A stretch of DNA of 64,000 nt from Nepenthes gracilis (GCA_033239525.1 BSYO01000005.1:25774519-25838518), one strand, 5' to 3'. Shown: positions 18,991-31,875, numbered from the stretch's first letter. Numbers and translations are program-made. The notes: generated by a model from the sequence alone, not told the origin.

Positions 18991-19405
18991 GGGGGCTTAA
19001 ACAGTATGCTTGACAACCTTCTCCAATAGGAGATAACGCTATCAGTTAACGATGGTCAACAAATCAATGAGCAAAGTGCTCCGGTGAAAATCAGGCCTCC
19101 TAGAATCGTACCTTGGCAGCGCTGCACATTGCGAGGGTGCAAATCACTAAGGCATGCTCATGTATAAAAGCGATTCCTTGAGAACCAAGGGTCCATTTTC
19201 GAGCAACCAGACCATGGCGGTCAATGCTCCAGGTTGTCCGGTCCAAAGGCTACTCAATAAGTTGGCCGGCCGGCATAGAAATCAAGCCGGAAACAAACAA
19301 TGAAAGGAAAAGCAAGACACAAAATAAGATGATGCAAGAGTATTTTTCTCATCAATATGCTCAAATATACAAGAGGAAACCAAAACCCAAAATACAAGAT
19401 TCCAA

Positions 19406-21252
19406 CTAAGCAAAACTCTTAGGAGGGGACAGGAGAGGCCCTTGGTGGTCCCGAGCATAATCAACCAGGTCCTCACGTCTCTGGGCGGCACGATTTGACG
19501 GGTTAAGGAAGCCAGTGGGAAAATCGGTATCCGTGACCTTGACAATGTGGCGACAAATACTAACACCTTTCCACAACCTGACCCACAGCGCCAGGGTAAC
19601 CTCCTTAAGACACACTATCCTTCCCTGGAGCTCACCTACGAGCGCCTCCGTTCGATTAGCCCTTTCTTCTAGTCCTACAGATTGCGCTCTCAACTTAGAC
19701 AGCTCGGACTAGAGAGCGGCCTCCACCTCCTTGTGCTTCTTGACTTGGGTGTCTAGCTGGTCCATCTCCTCCTCCATCTCGACGATCTCCTTGTCATGAT
19801 CGCCGATTACAGCATCCCTCTAGCGCAGACCCTTGCGCATTGCCAGCAAAATCTTATCCCCTTACAAAAAGGTCAAAGAAGTTAGGCAGCAACAACCAAG
19901 AAAAAAGAAAAGGAGAGCATCGAAAAGTTACCTCAAAGACTCTTTGTTGCCTCCAGAGCCGTCTCCGTGACCTAGAACCTGCTGAAGGAGGACCTGGAGA
20001 GGGTTCCGCCTGAGACCGCTCCATTGTGGCTTCACTGGTGGGCTCCATCGGCACAGTGTCCTGGAGACTTAGAGTAAAGGACTCCAGTGCAAGCTCTAAA
20101 AAGACTTCAACCGCCTTAGCAAGTGCTTCGGCGGCTAACTCTCCTAGCTAAGCAGACAGCGCCGCAGCTGGCTCCTCTAGCCCGGCGGCTTCAAGCCGCA
20201 GCTCCGCAGTTGGCACCTCTAGCCCGACAACTCCAAGACACGGCTCCGCAGCTGGCTCCTCTAGCCCGGCGGCTTCAAGCAACAGCTCTATTAGCATAGC
20301 AGGCGTCACTAAGTCACCAGACAGCAACAACTCAATGACGGCGACTCCTGTGACAACGTGCACAATGGCCACAGAGTCCTCCACAGAAGACTCAACCTCG
20401 GAGCGCTTTCCAGTCCCAGCAAGTCGCACATCCATCCGATAATTCGATGCCATGGAAGACGAAGAAGTAGGCTCCACTGGAATAGCTTTCTTTTCCCTTG
20501 GACTGCTGGGAACCTGAGCAGCCACAAGAGCTCCCGCCTCGTCAATAGTAATACAGCCAGCTTCCTCTTGCGCTGCGATGCCACCGGTGAAGGTTTGACC
20601 TTCTGAATTGGTGAAGGAGGACCCCAACGAATTCTTTTGGCCTCCTGCCTCGAGACCAGGTGATCCCTTCTGAACTCGAAGAGATGCTCCTTCACTAGTC
20701 GCAGTATGGGCTCCACATCCTTCACCTACTCCTTCATCGGCTTTCCAGTGAGACCACTAGGATCATTGCCCTAATCCCGGGACAGTGGCAAGTTATTAGC
20801 AATATAAACGAAGAAGAAACGATTCTTCCAATTCTTGAGGAAGTCATAGATAGCGCTGCTGATGTGCAACTCTTGGGGGAACAGAGAAATCCAATTGCCA
20901 CTATGGGTGAATTGAAACATCACCCTGACAGCATCCACCGTCAGCATCCGAGAATGGTGGTAGAGGAAAATTCACAGTGAGCAAAGATATCGCACGGCAT
21001 TTGTATGGAGCCGTGTAATAGGAACGACCAACGCCGTGAAAATGTCAAGCAACTCCTGTGGTACAGGAAGACGTAGCCTACTCCTTAGATGAGCCTCGTA
21101 CATGGTAATGAAGCAATTAGGGGGAGAGCAGGCTCTCTCCTGCGGCATGGACATCAAGAATACAATCTCCCGTGGGATATTGTACTAATGTACAGCTTTC
21201 TCACTTCACCGGTGGCAACGATAGAGGCAAATCTTGTAACGGAAGGAGCCAT
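19406..21252 (-). pseudogene. Element A antisense ORF ('putative gypsy-type transposon' domain plus coiled coil), with intron
   Basis: Opposite in strand to gag-pol. The ATG at 21252 begins a region equivalent to the element B protein. The best-kept block is YEAHLRSRLRLPVPQELL (about 21100-21050), typical of the plant 'putative gypsy type transposon' (Transposase_28-like) domain. An acidic Ser/Ala-rich middle part follows, with three 14-residue repeats (AAGLEEPAAE type) at about 20171-20295. A GT-AG intron at 19931-19861 has a CTAAC motif. Last comes a coiled-coil-like tail to the stop at 19406. Several stops and shifts make it a pseudogene. Function unknown. Confidence 0.72.
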
Positions 21253-21544
21253 GAGAACAGGAGTTAAAGAAAGAAGACAACGATTTCAAATTTTTGTGAA
21301 AGAAGGCGTGAAAAATTTGAATTGATGGACGGCTTCTGTAAGAATCGCAGCTGTTGAAGTAAAGCAACGCATTGAAAAGGTGTGCTAATCCTTATGGACA
21401 TGTGTTGCTTTCGGAAAGAGCCACAGTCCAATCAGATTTTCTGGTGAATTAATAACCGGGATTACAAATTTACTGCATGACGACACGTGGTAACCTTTTC
21501 TACTGCCAGACTGGCGACATAAAAGCACGTCATTTCAATCCACA

Positions 21545-21795
21545 CAAGTTCTTCGGATTCATTTAGAACGGTCAATGAATCCGGTCAATGCTCTCTTCAG
21601 CGAATTCTCCGGATTCAGACTCGGACGGTCAACGATTCCGGTTAACACCCTTTTCAGCTAGTTCTCCGGATTCAGATTAGGATGGTCAATGGATCCAGTC
21701 AACTCTTCTTTCAGCTCAATTTTTTGTATTTAAACTTAGACGGTCAACAAATCTGGTCAATGTTTCTCCAACTTTTTTCTCCAGATCTTAATACT
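21545..21795 (-). promoter_or_regulatory. Tandem repeats rich in W-box cores upstream of antisense ORF, element A
   Basis: About four imperfect repeats of roughly 58-60 bp (CTCCGGATTCAGA... type), each with one or two GGTCAA, i.e. TTGACC on the antisense-gene strand. They lie 290-540 bp before the antisense ATG. The repeats are seen directly; promoter function is inferred. Confidence 0.5.
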
Positions 21796-21933
21796 ACGAT
21801 CAACTGTCGCAAGCAACTCGGCCAATAGACCAAGAGCCAGTGTCGATTCCCTCATCAGACTATCCCGTACAAGTTACACAACAAGACGTGTCCCGTCGTG
21901 AACATGCTGGAGGCCGAAGTTCCAAGCCACCAA

Positions 21934-21946
21934 CATGGGGGGCTAG
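21934..21946 (+). other. Polypurine-like tract of element A
   Basis: The G-rich run ATGGGGGGCTAG sits immediately before the 3' LTR TGAT, the position of the plus-strand primer. Element B has AGGGGGCCGG at the same site. Confidence 0.7.
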
Positions 21947-22942
21947 TGATTGGGATGCCAATAGCAGGCTGGCCCACAGGGAAAAATGACCCAAATCCCC
22001 AACGGCCCATCTTTGCTTGGGACAGTCAACGTTGCTGTTGCCGGGCGAAGAAGTAAATGGGCTGGCAGAGGCCCAAGATTAGGACGACCCATCTAAGCCT
22101 AGGACAATCAATGATTTCGTTGACCGACGAAGTGGAAAGTAGGCTAGCTATGACCCAAGATGAATGTGGCCCTTGTCCTGATTGGCCCACACGTCCGTCT
22201 TTAAGCCACAATGGTCGTCTGTCCTAATTTTTTACATTTTTAAGAAGGTAATATTTACTATAACGGTCACATCGAGAATCAATGTACATCCCTAGAGGAA
22301 GGCACCAAAATCCACACGCAATTTGCAAGAAACCCGAGCAGTTACCGTGCGTAGAAGGAAGGAGATCAGCCTCCTTGACTGTTACGGTTAGAGATAATAA
22401 TCACGTCTACGTCAGAAAGGCAATGGTCTCCCACAGAAGGCGGGGATCTAGCCTCGCTGCATAATGAAAGCAGCCCATGACTATGGTTATAAAAGGCCAT
22501 GGAAGCTCACTCCTCAAGGCATGCTATAAACACTCTCTCAATCGCCCACTAAAGCTTTCAAGTCAAGCTCTCAGAAACTTTCTAACTCTCTCGAGTATCC
22601 TAGCGCTCTCTCTCTTTGCTACTAGTTCCCTGCGAACTCTGTATTTGGAGACACTACTCATCATGAGCAACAACAAAACCACACTCTCTACGAGTGCACT
22701 CCCACCTTCACCCGCCAACTCTCATCGAGCATCTATTTCTGAATTCTCTGCATCCACCTTTATTTTCAGAAGGCCAATTACTGATTTGAGCGTCGGAATA
22801 TATTCAGTGGGACCAAATCCTGTCGTCACCTGTCCTCTTATTTGAATTGTGGTGTGCAAGATCCGAGACTCAGTGGACGGAATTAAAATCTAACGAACAG
22901 TTCGATTCGAATCAATTCAAAATTTGAATCCATGACACATCA
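21947..22942 (+). repeat. Element A 3' LTR, 996 bp
   Basis: Starts TGATTGGG and ends CACATCA, with TATAAAA at 22488-22494. It aligns end to end with 12308-13303 but shows many substitutions, so the insertion is old. Any tail features beyond 22942 are host flank. Confidence 0.88.
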
Positions 22943-25327
22943 GAACTTATACATTGAATAAATTTTGGCACTTGTTAACCTGTTTAAACTTATAAAATTA
23001 TGTTAGATAAGTTCTATATTTATGGAGGTACTAAATCTATTCTAAAAATGACCGAATTAGTTTATTACTGTGGGATCATATTTGATTTTGTAGTTTCCTT
23101 CTAAACATAATCTAATGCATTAGTTGTTCAGAATTTCATGTGTAATAATAATGGATTCCAGTGAACCTATTTTAACATTTATAAAATTGTCACAATATGA
23201 CATCTTGGACTTTGAGGCTCCTCAGATATCTCGAATGCCTAGACCTTTTAGCATCAAAGATCTTCTAATAATCAAATTTTTTTAAACATTGAGCTTCTAA
23301 TAATCTGATATTATATTTTTTAAATCAGATATTTGATCTAGAATATTCAATCTATTCTAGATCTTAAATATTACTATTTTATTGTCAAACTAATCTCTAT
23401 TTAAAGTTATTCATATAAATATGATCTCATTTGATAATATTATTATGTAAAAATATTAATATTTGAAATTCTATTTCGTCTCATTTCACAATTTGCATAA
23501 ATTTGGATTAATTAGTTTTGTCCCATATTGCCCAACGCTTTTTTAACATTTGATTTATACACGGCAACAATTTAAAATCTGTTTCATATTTACCAAAAGG
23601 TGAACAATGAATGCTAAAAGAAATTAATGAAAAATAATAAAAATATTCTATTATTATTTTTGTTAATTTAATCCTAATCTGCACTTTTCTGTTCCATTAT
23701 ATTACACCTTTTTTTTATTATTATAACACTAATTTATTTTGTTAAAAAAAAAAATCAGGTCCAATGAATTGATAGGACCCGATCTACTATTTAAACCGTG
23801 AGAAAACATACAATAATACACAATAAGCACACAATAAGAATACAATCGATAAATGTATAGTTTTTACGTAAAAAATTTTTTTAAAAGAGGAAAAAAAATC
23901 ACAGGACTCAAGGTTCGACAATATTTTCACTATATAATATTTCGATTACACAAATTTCAAGTACAAGGTCAAACTATCTTGTTTCAAAATAAACACGTAT
24001 AATAGAGAATACAATATGAAAGAGAAAAAATAAAACCCGGTAAAACGTTCTTCTCAATAACAAGAAAAACATACCCACGGTCGACGGAGATTGAAACTTG
24101 ATTCGAAACACAAACGGATGCACAAATCTTCCTCTTTTCTACTTTCACATTCTTTCTCTTCTTTTCTCTCTTAAAACAACACTTAGAATGCAGGGTTTTA
24201 ATCCTAGCACACAAAAGCGTGCTTTTATTCTCCGGACCCACGTTTGCGCGCCGATCAAATGCTTATCGAGTGCTGATCAGATGCTCATTGAGCACCGTGA
24301 TTCTAGAAATCGCGCTTGAGCGTCAATTGGATGCTCATCGAGCACCGTGGTCCTGCAAATTGTGCCTCGGTGGTGCATCTGGTACTCATTGAGCTCCCAC
24401 GTTTTAGAATTTATGCCTTAGTGGCGCCTCGGACGCTCATCAAGTGCCCGGCTTCTGAAATTTACTCCTCAGGCTTTTGTCACACATGCAAAATGCTCAT
24501 CATTTGTACTATCAGTTAGCACATCAAATAGGCACGTATTTATATTGGAGTGACTCATAATTAATATTGACTACATTTTATCTCAAAATCTTAATAGTAA
24601 TATGAATGTAATGACCCAGGCAAAACTGCATTAGCTTTTTTTATTATATTCGTTAGATTTTACTCTAATAGCTAAAATTTAGCCTTCATAAAAATTTAAA
24701 ATATAAAAATAATATTTTTTTATCATTATTCTCTTGCAGCACAAGTATTTAAATATTTTGATATTTATAAAAAAAAATCAGAAAAAATACTTTTATATCA
24801 TATATTTTTAAATATTAAATATTGAACGTTACGTAAATGCCACAACTACCCTTGATTAGTATGTAATGCAAAATAATTCTAATAAATGATAGCTTGGAGT
24901 CCTCCTGCATCAAATCTCAATAAATTTTCACATAAAACAAAATCAAAGCTAAAGCCAAAACTAAAACTAAATTAAAAAAAGAATAGAAGGTGCTAAAATA
25001 AAAAAGACTATAAAATGATGTAGTATTCTATCAATTTTTAATTTAAAATATCCATCAAAATAGATAAATTATTAAACAAATTATCACACAATAATATTCT
25101 AAGCATATTAAAAAGCTACCCTCAATATTTCCCCATTTATTATATAATCAGTGTCAATATCATGCCAAAAATATTTATATAGTATCCCATATAATTCTCT
25201 ATTTATTAAATGACTAGTGTTGGGGGATATATTTTATCAATCTTTGAAAATTTTTTTCAAAACATAACATCTTATCGATTTATTTATATTTAATGTCTTC
25301 ATATAAAAATAACTAAATAAATAAATT
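22943..25327. other. AT-rich spacer with a tandem-repeat block; no gene
   Basis: Mostly AT-rich DNA between elements A and B. From about 23755 to 24520 the texture changes: higher GC, repeated GCTCATCGAGCACC-like motifs, and stress-response-like short repeats. This could be an old LTR, but ends were not identified. No protein domain is recognisable in the short ORFs. Confidence 0.55.
24278..24480. repeat. Degenerate tandem repeat, about 51-bp units
   Basis: Four imperfect units of about 50-52 bp, each with GGATGCTCATCGAGCACCG-like sequence followed by a CTAGAAATYGCGCCT-like stretch. A partial unit precedes at 24255. Read directly; the parent element is unknown. Confidence 0.65.
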
Positions 25328-26325
25328 TGATAGGTATACTGTAATTGGGTTGGCCTAATAGTTAAAGTAGGCCCAAATGGCCAGTTGGATGACCAACTCC
25401 AACGTTGGCCGCCCAATAGGAGGTGAAGGCCCAAATCCTGAAAGGCACAAACGTACGTCCGACGGTCAATGCCAGCGTTGACCAACTAAGGCGCAGGCGG
25501 GTGGCCAATTCACGCTCAGAACGGTTAACTTAAGTGTTGATCGTAATCACTGTAGTAGCAGGCGGTTAGCAACGGCTCTTTCTCTGATGTGCGTCTTCCA
25601 TAAACTCAGCCAACACCTAAAAAGGTCATTGACAAAACCAAAGCCCTTCCCATAAGGAAGGCGCCCGATTTTTTCAATTTTCTGCCAATTGGAGCTTTCC
25701 AATGGTAAAATGTATGAAAGGAAGGTGAGCAGTTTGGAAAGCCGCTAACCACTAGGAAAGGAAGCAATCTCAGCAAGTTAAGCAACTTGCGCCTTCCTGC
25801 AGAAAGAAAGCCGCCCAAAATGGCACAGGGATCTTACCTTCCAACCAGAAAAGATCACCCTGCCACCATTCAGATAAGCCCTAGGGTTTTCATTCCTAGG
25901 CATTCTTTCTGCTATGCTTCCAACCCCTCTCTGAGAGACCTATCACTCTCTGATACCCAGGCACTCTTTGCTGACACTCAGAGATCTAAAGGAAAATAAA
26001 CGTGCTTCCTACAGTAGTTTACTATCTTCCCACCGTCGCAGGTTCAAGAGATGGCCAAGCCTCTCTTTTATCAGGACATCCAAACACGCCCTTCCTAGAC
26101 ATTCTCTCTGGCCCTCTCAATTTTAGTTTTCAGTTCCTTCCCAGATTTTGAAGGCTTTTTTACTGACTTGAGCGTCGAAGTATTTTCGGTGGGATAATTT
26201 TTTACTAACACATTGACCTCCTGTTTGTTTAGTGGTGTGCCGGATCCCAACTCGGTGAATGGAGCCGGAACCAGTCAAGTAGATTAGCACGAATCTGTTC
26301 GAAGTTAAGATCCAAGGACTTATCT
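25328..26325 (+). repeat. Element B 5' LTR, 998 bp
   Basis: Starts TGATAGGTATAC and ends near GGACTTATCT just before the primer site. Compared with the 3' LTR it lacks about 55 bp (equivalent to 35283-35338). Its TATA box is changed (CATAAAC near 25599, where the 3' LTR has TATAAAC), so its promoter may be dead. Confidence 0.9.
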
Positions 26326-26326
26326 T

Positions 26327-26343
26327 TGGCGCCATCTGTGGGA
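26327..26343 (+). other. Primer-binding site of element B
   Basis: TGGCGCCATCTGTGGGA follows the 5' LTR with one intervening base, as in element A. Confidence 0.78.
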
Positions 26344-26409
26344 AATGCTTACGAAAAGGCAACCACACTCTCCCGAATACCCTCTTTTCACCGCCCAGAC
26401 TCATCCGCA

Positions 26410-27920
26410 ATGGTGAATACGAGACCCAAGGTAGCGAGCCCGCTAGAAACAACACTTCTCCTGACCAGGACCACGTTGGTGGTACCCCGGTTAACGGGAC
26501 GACAGGCGGGGCGCCTGCACCATTCTTTCAACTACTGATGGAGCAGATGCAAACCAACAACCGTTTGCTCTAAATACTCTGTTCACGGCAAGAGCAGCCA
26601 CAGTAGGGGGCTCCGCTCGTAGCCACCCCTAAGCCGGCCACCAGAAAAGGTGGCTGAAGGAAAAAAAAGCCAGCCAGAAGGCCCAGGAATCCGGAAAATT
26701 ATCAGATCCCAACCTCTTCGCGTGCTCCAGGTCAGAGCAGGCCTGAAGAGCGCTCTGGGAACACAATGCCAGAAGAAAGTCAGGAAAAAAGAAACCCTAG
26801 ATACTCTCGGGCGGAGAATGGAAACTCAGACTAAGAGCGAGCCTCCAGGACCGTCAAGTCCACTGGGGACAATAGCCGGTCGGCTACTGGACCTTCCAGG
26901 GACAAAATAGAGTTGAGGGCTTACCTTAACTCTAAGAGATCTGCCAACGCTGCTCACGCAGATGCACGAGTGAAAAAGATCTAGAACCGCGTGTTCAAGG
27001 ACAATGAGCATGCTATTGACTTTGACAGATCTCCAGCGGAGATCTTAAATCGTCCACTGCCCACCAAGTTTAAGATGCCTTCTCTTGACTCATACGATGG
27101 GAGTAGTGATCCAATTGACCATGTGGATCACTTTCGCACCCATCTGAGTCTACAAGGATTAGACGACTTAGCGATGTGTCGTTGCCTCCCATTCACACTG
27201 AAGGGAGATGCCTGCATTTGGTTCCATCAGCTCCCTTCAAACTCTATTCGAAGCTTCAGGGAGCTTACTGACCTCATCCTGACTCAGTACGCCTCGAGCC
27301 GACGGGAAGAGAAATAGCCGTGACATCTCTCCATATCAAGCAAAAGCCAGGGGAGAACCCATGAAAATTCCTGGACCGTTTTGTGACAGAGGCTAGGCGG
27401 ATTCCTCGGATAACAGAAGAGATGAAGTTGGGCAGTTTCATCTCTGCGCTGACCTACGGGGACTTCTTCAAGCACTTGGCCGACAAGAACCCCCAGACCT
27501 TCTGGGAGGCGGAATCCATCACCTGGGCTTACGCGACGACAGAGGAAGCCAACGAAGCCAAACGCTCAGAACGGGCAGACCAGCGTCACCCATTCCTTGG
27601 AGAGGGAAAGAGAAAATACAGTAGCGGTGATCACTCCCACCGGAAGCAGCACAGAATTGGGCCGCTAGAACACAGAGATTACGGGCCCATTAGCTTTACG
27701 CCCCTGACAGACCCGGGCTCAAATATCCTTATGCAGATTCGCGAGAAAAATTCTTGAAGTGGCCAAAACCACTGAAGAAGGACACCGGGAACCAGTTGAA
27801 ATATTGCGATTTTTACTACTCTGCTGGACATTCTACTGAAGACTGCAAGACATTGTAGAGGGAGATCGAGGAGTTGATTCGCAGGGGCCACCTCACCAAA
27901 TTTGTCAATGACCCTCGGTA
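26410..27920 (+). pseudogene. Element B gag (frameshifted)
   Basis: The ATG at 26410 opens MVNTRPKV, the typical start of this gag family. The frame slips near 26440 and stops occur near 26571. The gag core is at 26991-27317 (TKFKMPSLDSYDGSSDP, then the DACIWFHQLP block). It continues at 27383-27757 after a TAG and a slip. The zinc-knuckle region near 27805-27850 keeps CDFYYSAGHSTEDC, with His replaced by Tyr. It would form the particle; now broken. Confidence 0.85.
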
Positions 27921-28149
27921 GAGTTTTGGAGCAGTCGGCAGAGAAGGACAGGAGCAGTCTCCTCCCTGAAATCGGGTTGCGGTAGGGGTGGTCAATATGG
28001 TTACCACCCGACCTGTCAAAAATCCAGCCGACAACAAGGAGAAGCAAACTGAGAGGAAGAAGCAGGGCACGGTGGACAACGCAATTAGCTTCAGTGATGA
28101 TGACTTGACTCATGTAATGTCCCCCATACTAACCACCTTGTTGTATTCG

Positions 28150-28505
28150 CGCTCGTTTTAGACGGTGGTGTCAACTACCAGATAAAGCAAGTGTTTATTG
28201 ATAATGGTAGTTCAAAGGACTTACTTTATTTGAATGCTTTCTTTAAATTAGGCTTAAAAAAGAACCAATTAAAACTTGTTGAGGGCCCACTGTATAGCCT
28301 TGACAACGAGCCAGTGCCTGTCCAATGGACAATCCAATTGGAGGTCACCCTGGGCACGTATCTAAAAACAGCGAGTCGTACGTTCATCTTCTTGATGGTC
28401 AACCTACCCTCTGTTTACAGTGCTATACTAGGTAGGCCATGCCTACCAGCGTTTGGGACAGTCACCTTGATTCCACACCTCAAGATGAAGTTTCCAACGG
28501 CTTAA
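28150..28505 (+). pseudogene. Element B aspartic protease region
   Basis: An open frame from 28191 has FIDNGSSKDLLYLNAFF (active-site DNGSS) and SVYSAILGRPCLP near its end, as expected for the retropepsin of Ty3/gypsy elements. A TAA at about 28503 separates it from the RT frame. Upstream, a TAG near 28159 breaks the link to gag. Confidence 0.82.
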
Positions 28506-28631
28506 GGTGTAGAAGAAGTGTTAGGCGACCAAGTTACTGGGTGGACATGCTACATATTTCAAATTGCCCCTAGCAGCAGCACTAGAACGGTTGAAAAAAT
28601 CGATCATCGAGACGAGACAACCCTACAGTAA

Positions 28632-29560
28632 GTGTCGTCCGACAAAACCACAGATCTTGTCCCACTGAACCCGGAGGAACCGAAAAGGTGTGTACAGATC
28701 GGCGGCACACTTTCCAGAACACTACGCAATAAACTGATCGCGTTCTTACGACGGAACGTCGATATTTTCGCGTGGACTCCAGCAGACATGACTGGGGTTC
28801 CGGCTGAGGTGATGGTCCACAAGTTGGGGCTTGATCTTGGCCGAAAGCCCATCAGGCAAAAGCAGAGAAACCACTCCGTAGAAAAGTTGATCGCCATCCG
28901 GGAGGAGGTGAAGAAACTGCTGGTTGTAGGATTTATTAGAGAAGTCAACTACCCGGATCAACTCTCTAACGTTGTCCTGGTGAAGAAAAGCAATAAAAAA
29001 TGGCAGATGTGCATCGATTTCACCGACATTAACAAAGCCTGCCCAAATGACAGCTTTTCCTTACCTAGGATCGACCTGCGGGTTGACTCAATGGCCGGAC
29101 ATGAGCTGCTAAACTTCATGGATGCCTATTCGGGTTATAACCAAATCCGAATGAGTCCGAAAAACGAGGAGTACACCTCGTTCATAACGGATTAGAGTAC
29201 CTACTACTACAAAGTGATGCCCTTCATACTGAAAAACGCTGGAGCAACCTATCAACGACTGGTCAACAAGATGTTTGAAAAACAGATCGGTCACAACATG
29301 GAGGTCTACGTCGATGACATGCTCGTCAAGAGCAGGGTCATCGACAACCACATCCGTGATCTGGCAGAGTCGTTTGAGGTGCTCCGCAAGCATCACTTAA
29401 AGTTGAACCCGGCTAAGTGTGTTTTCGGGGAAGCCTCCGGTAAATTCTTGGGTTTCATCGTTTCTTAATGGGGGATTGAGGAAAACCCAGAGAAGATTAA
29501 GGCCCTCACAGACATGGCTCCCCCGCGGAGCGTAAAGGACGTCTAGTGATTGATTGGACG
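28632..29560 (+). pseudogene. Element B reverse transcriptase (near-intact core, few stops)
   Basis: Frame 28632-29195 carries the RT N-terminal half (VKKLLVVGFIREVNYPDQLS and KWQMCIDFTDINKACP). After one TAG (29193) the frame resumes with YYYKVMPFILKNAGATYQRL and the intact catalytic YVDDMLVKS at about 29308. A TAA at 29466 interrupts ...GKFLGFIVS. The core motifs suggest more recent activity than element A. Confidence 0.9.
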
Positions 29561-29669
29561 GCTAGCAGCGTTGTCCTGCTTCCTCGCGAAGTCTGGCGAC
29601 AAGTACCAACCCTTCTTTAAGGCCCTAAGAGGGACAAAATCCAACGGGTTTTAATGGATAGTAGACTGC

Positions 29670-30610
29670 CAGACAGCCTTCAATGAATTGAAGCAGTATC
29701 TAGCCAGCCCACCACTGCTGGCGTTGCCCAAGGGCGGAGAAGAGCTATATCTCTACCTGGCGGTGTCAGAGGTATCCCTTAACTCTGTCCTCATATGCCA
29801 GGACTCTAACACCCAATGGCCAGTCTACTACATGAGTAAAACGGTGACCGACCCCAAAACACGCTACTTATGCATAGAAAAACTGGCCTTAACACTGATA
29901 TTCTCCGCTCGAAAGCTAAGGCCATACTTTGAAGCGCATCGCATAGTGGTCCTCACTGACAAGCCCCTAAAGAATATTCTCCAGAAACCCGACATTTCAG
30001 GGCAGCTGGTGAAGTAGGTTATCGAGTTAGGCGAGTTCGACATCGAATTCCGGCCTAGACATGTTGTAAAAGCACAGGCACTGGCCGACTTTATTGTTGA
30101 GACCATGACCCCAGTTCTCGAAGAACAGTCCGTAGAAAGCGCGGTACAACTTGACGGAGTTCTAAAATGGATACTCCACGTAGATGGATCGTCTATAGAC
30201 ACCGGCAGTGGCGCTGGAGTTGTCCTCACGACCCTAGATGGGTTTGAAGTGAAGTATTCCCTCAGACTCGGTTTCCCGGCAATCAATAACGTTGCCAAAT
30301 ACGAAACCCTGTTAGCAGGATTAGGATTAGCAAAGAGTGCTCTGCCAAGAGGTTGGCGGTCTGCAGCGACTCCGAACTGATCGTTAACCAGGTTAACGGA
30401 GAATTCAAGGTAAGCAACCCTCACCTAGTCGAGTACTTGGCGAAGGTGAGGGAGGCTGCCCAGGGTTTCAACAAACTAACCCTAGTTCATGTTTCCAAAA
30501 CTGAAAATGGGAATGCAGACCAGCTGGCTAGAGCCGCTGTAGCAGAAAATTTAGAACAGTACTCGAGGGACATGAGGGTGATTTTGAACACTCACAGCAT
30601 AGAGAAGTAG
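29670..30610 (+). pseudogene. Element B RNase H plus plant-type second RNase H
   Basis: The first domain at 29688-30017 (EELYLYLAVSEVSLNSVL, ARKLRPYFE). A TAG at about 30015 follows. The second domain is at about 30100-30610, with WILHVDGSSIDTGSGAG (VDGSS start) and, after a frameshift near 30345, CSDSELIVNQVNGEF. Having two RNase H modules before integrase is diagnostic of the Tat lineage. Confidence 0.88.
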
Positions 30611-30643
30611 GAGGCGATGCAGATTTTCGAAGCAGAAAACTGA

Positions 30644-31875
30644 ATGACGCCCTACCTTAGCTATCTGGCTGACGGATCGTTACCAGAAGACGCAAAGAAG
30701 GCTAAGCGAATAAAAAAGACAGCCGGCTGGTATATTGTGGTTGATGGGCGACTATATCGCTGCGGTTACTCAACCCCATACCTCCGATGCATAACTCCCG
30801 AAGAGGCTGACTACGCCTTGGGCGAAGTGCACATCAAGATTTGCAGAGCACATGTTGGTGGAAAAAACTTATCCTTCAAGATCATACGACAGGGCTACTA
30901 CTGGCCCTCGATGAAAAATGACGCACTCGAATTTGTGAAGAAGTGTGAAAGCTGCCAACTTCACAATAACTTTCACCATCAGCCGTCCGTTGACCTAAAG
31001 TCGCTTCAGGCCCCTTGGCCCTTCGCGCAATAGGGGCTCAATATTCTCGGCCCATTTTCCATTGCTACGGGGTAAAGAAAGTTCATCATCGTGGGTATCG
31101 ACTACTTAACCAAGTGGGTCGAGGCCATTCTACTGGTGAAAATCACAGAGCACAACGCTCTTGAATCCCTTCGCCAGAACAATATTTGCAGATTTGGCGT
31201 CCCAGAGGTCATCGTGATCGATAACGGGACCCAATTCTCAAAAAAATTCTTCACCAAGTATTGCGCCAGCCTTGGTATCAAGTTAGTCCACACTTCGGTG
31301 GCATACCCCCAAACGAATGACAGGTGGAGGTCACGAATCGAACGCTACTCCATGGGTTAAAGACCAAGCTGAAAGACGCAGGGAGCTCCTGGGTAGACGA
31401 GCTCCCCTCAGTTCTCTAGTCTTACCGGACAACCTAAAAAAAACAAACGCGCGAGACACCCTTTAGTCTTTGTTACGAGACTGAAGCGGTAATCCCGACT
31501 GAAATCGAGTTTCCAAGTCTTAGGATGGAATTGTTTGATCTATGGGGTAACTCCCAGAAAATTAGGGAACACTTAGACTTGTTGGAGGAAGCCCGCGACG
31601 TTGCCAGAATACGGTCAGCGACCTACCAACATCGAATTGCCCGATACTACAATAAAAAGGTAAAGGCGTGACAATTCGATGTTGGGGACTTGGTCCTACG
31701 AGGTGTCGTGGCCACAGGCAGACTGGCCGGCCGCAACAAGCTCTCCCCTAATTGGGAAGGGCCTTTCCTAGCCTTCGCCATCTTGCGAAACGGGGCGTAC
31801 AAACTCCAAAATCAGGACGGAAAGTTAGTTCCGCGAACGTGGAACGTGATCCACCTCAAACGTTACTTCCAATAA
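30644..31875 (+). pseudogene. Element B integrase (broken)
   Basis: The frame from 30644 has the HHCC finger (H...H near 30830-30850 and CESCQLH at about 30945). The catalytic core follows a TAG at 31031. The first catalytic Asp is Asn (LNILGP), the second is kept in VIDNGTQFS, and the glutamate region (QTNDRWRS...) is frameshifted. A C-terminal piece at 31690-31875 has NKLSPNWEGPFLAF and ends TWNVIHLKRYFQ. Non-functional as it stands. Confidence 0.88.

Larger units (their letters stand above)
12308..22942 (+). mobile_element. Element A: decayed Tat-lineage Ty3/gypsy LTR retrotransposon
   Basis: Full-length layout of 10.6 kb: 5' LTR, primer site, gag, protease, RT, RNase H, second (plant-type) RNase H, integrase, 40-bp tandem repeats, antisense ORF, G-rich tract, 3' LTR. 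A second RNase H between the first RNase H and integrase, plus an antisense ORF after integrase, are marks of the Tat lineage. Coding regions are broken by many stops and shifts, and the RT motif YVDD reads YIND, so it is dead. The candidate target repeats GGATT (12303-12307) and GAACT (22943-22947) differ by two transitions, so any duplication has decayed. Confidence 0.9.
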
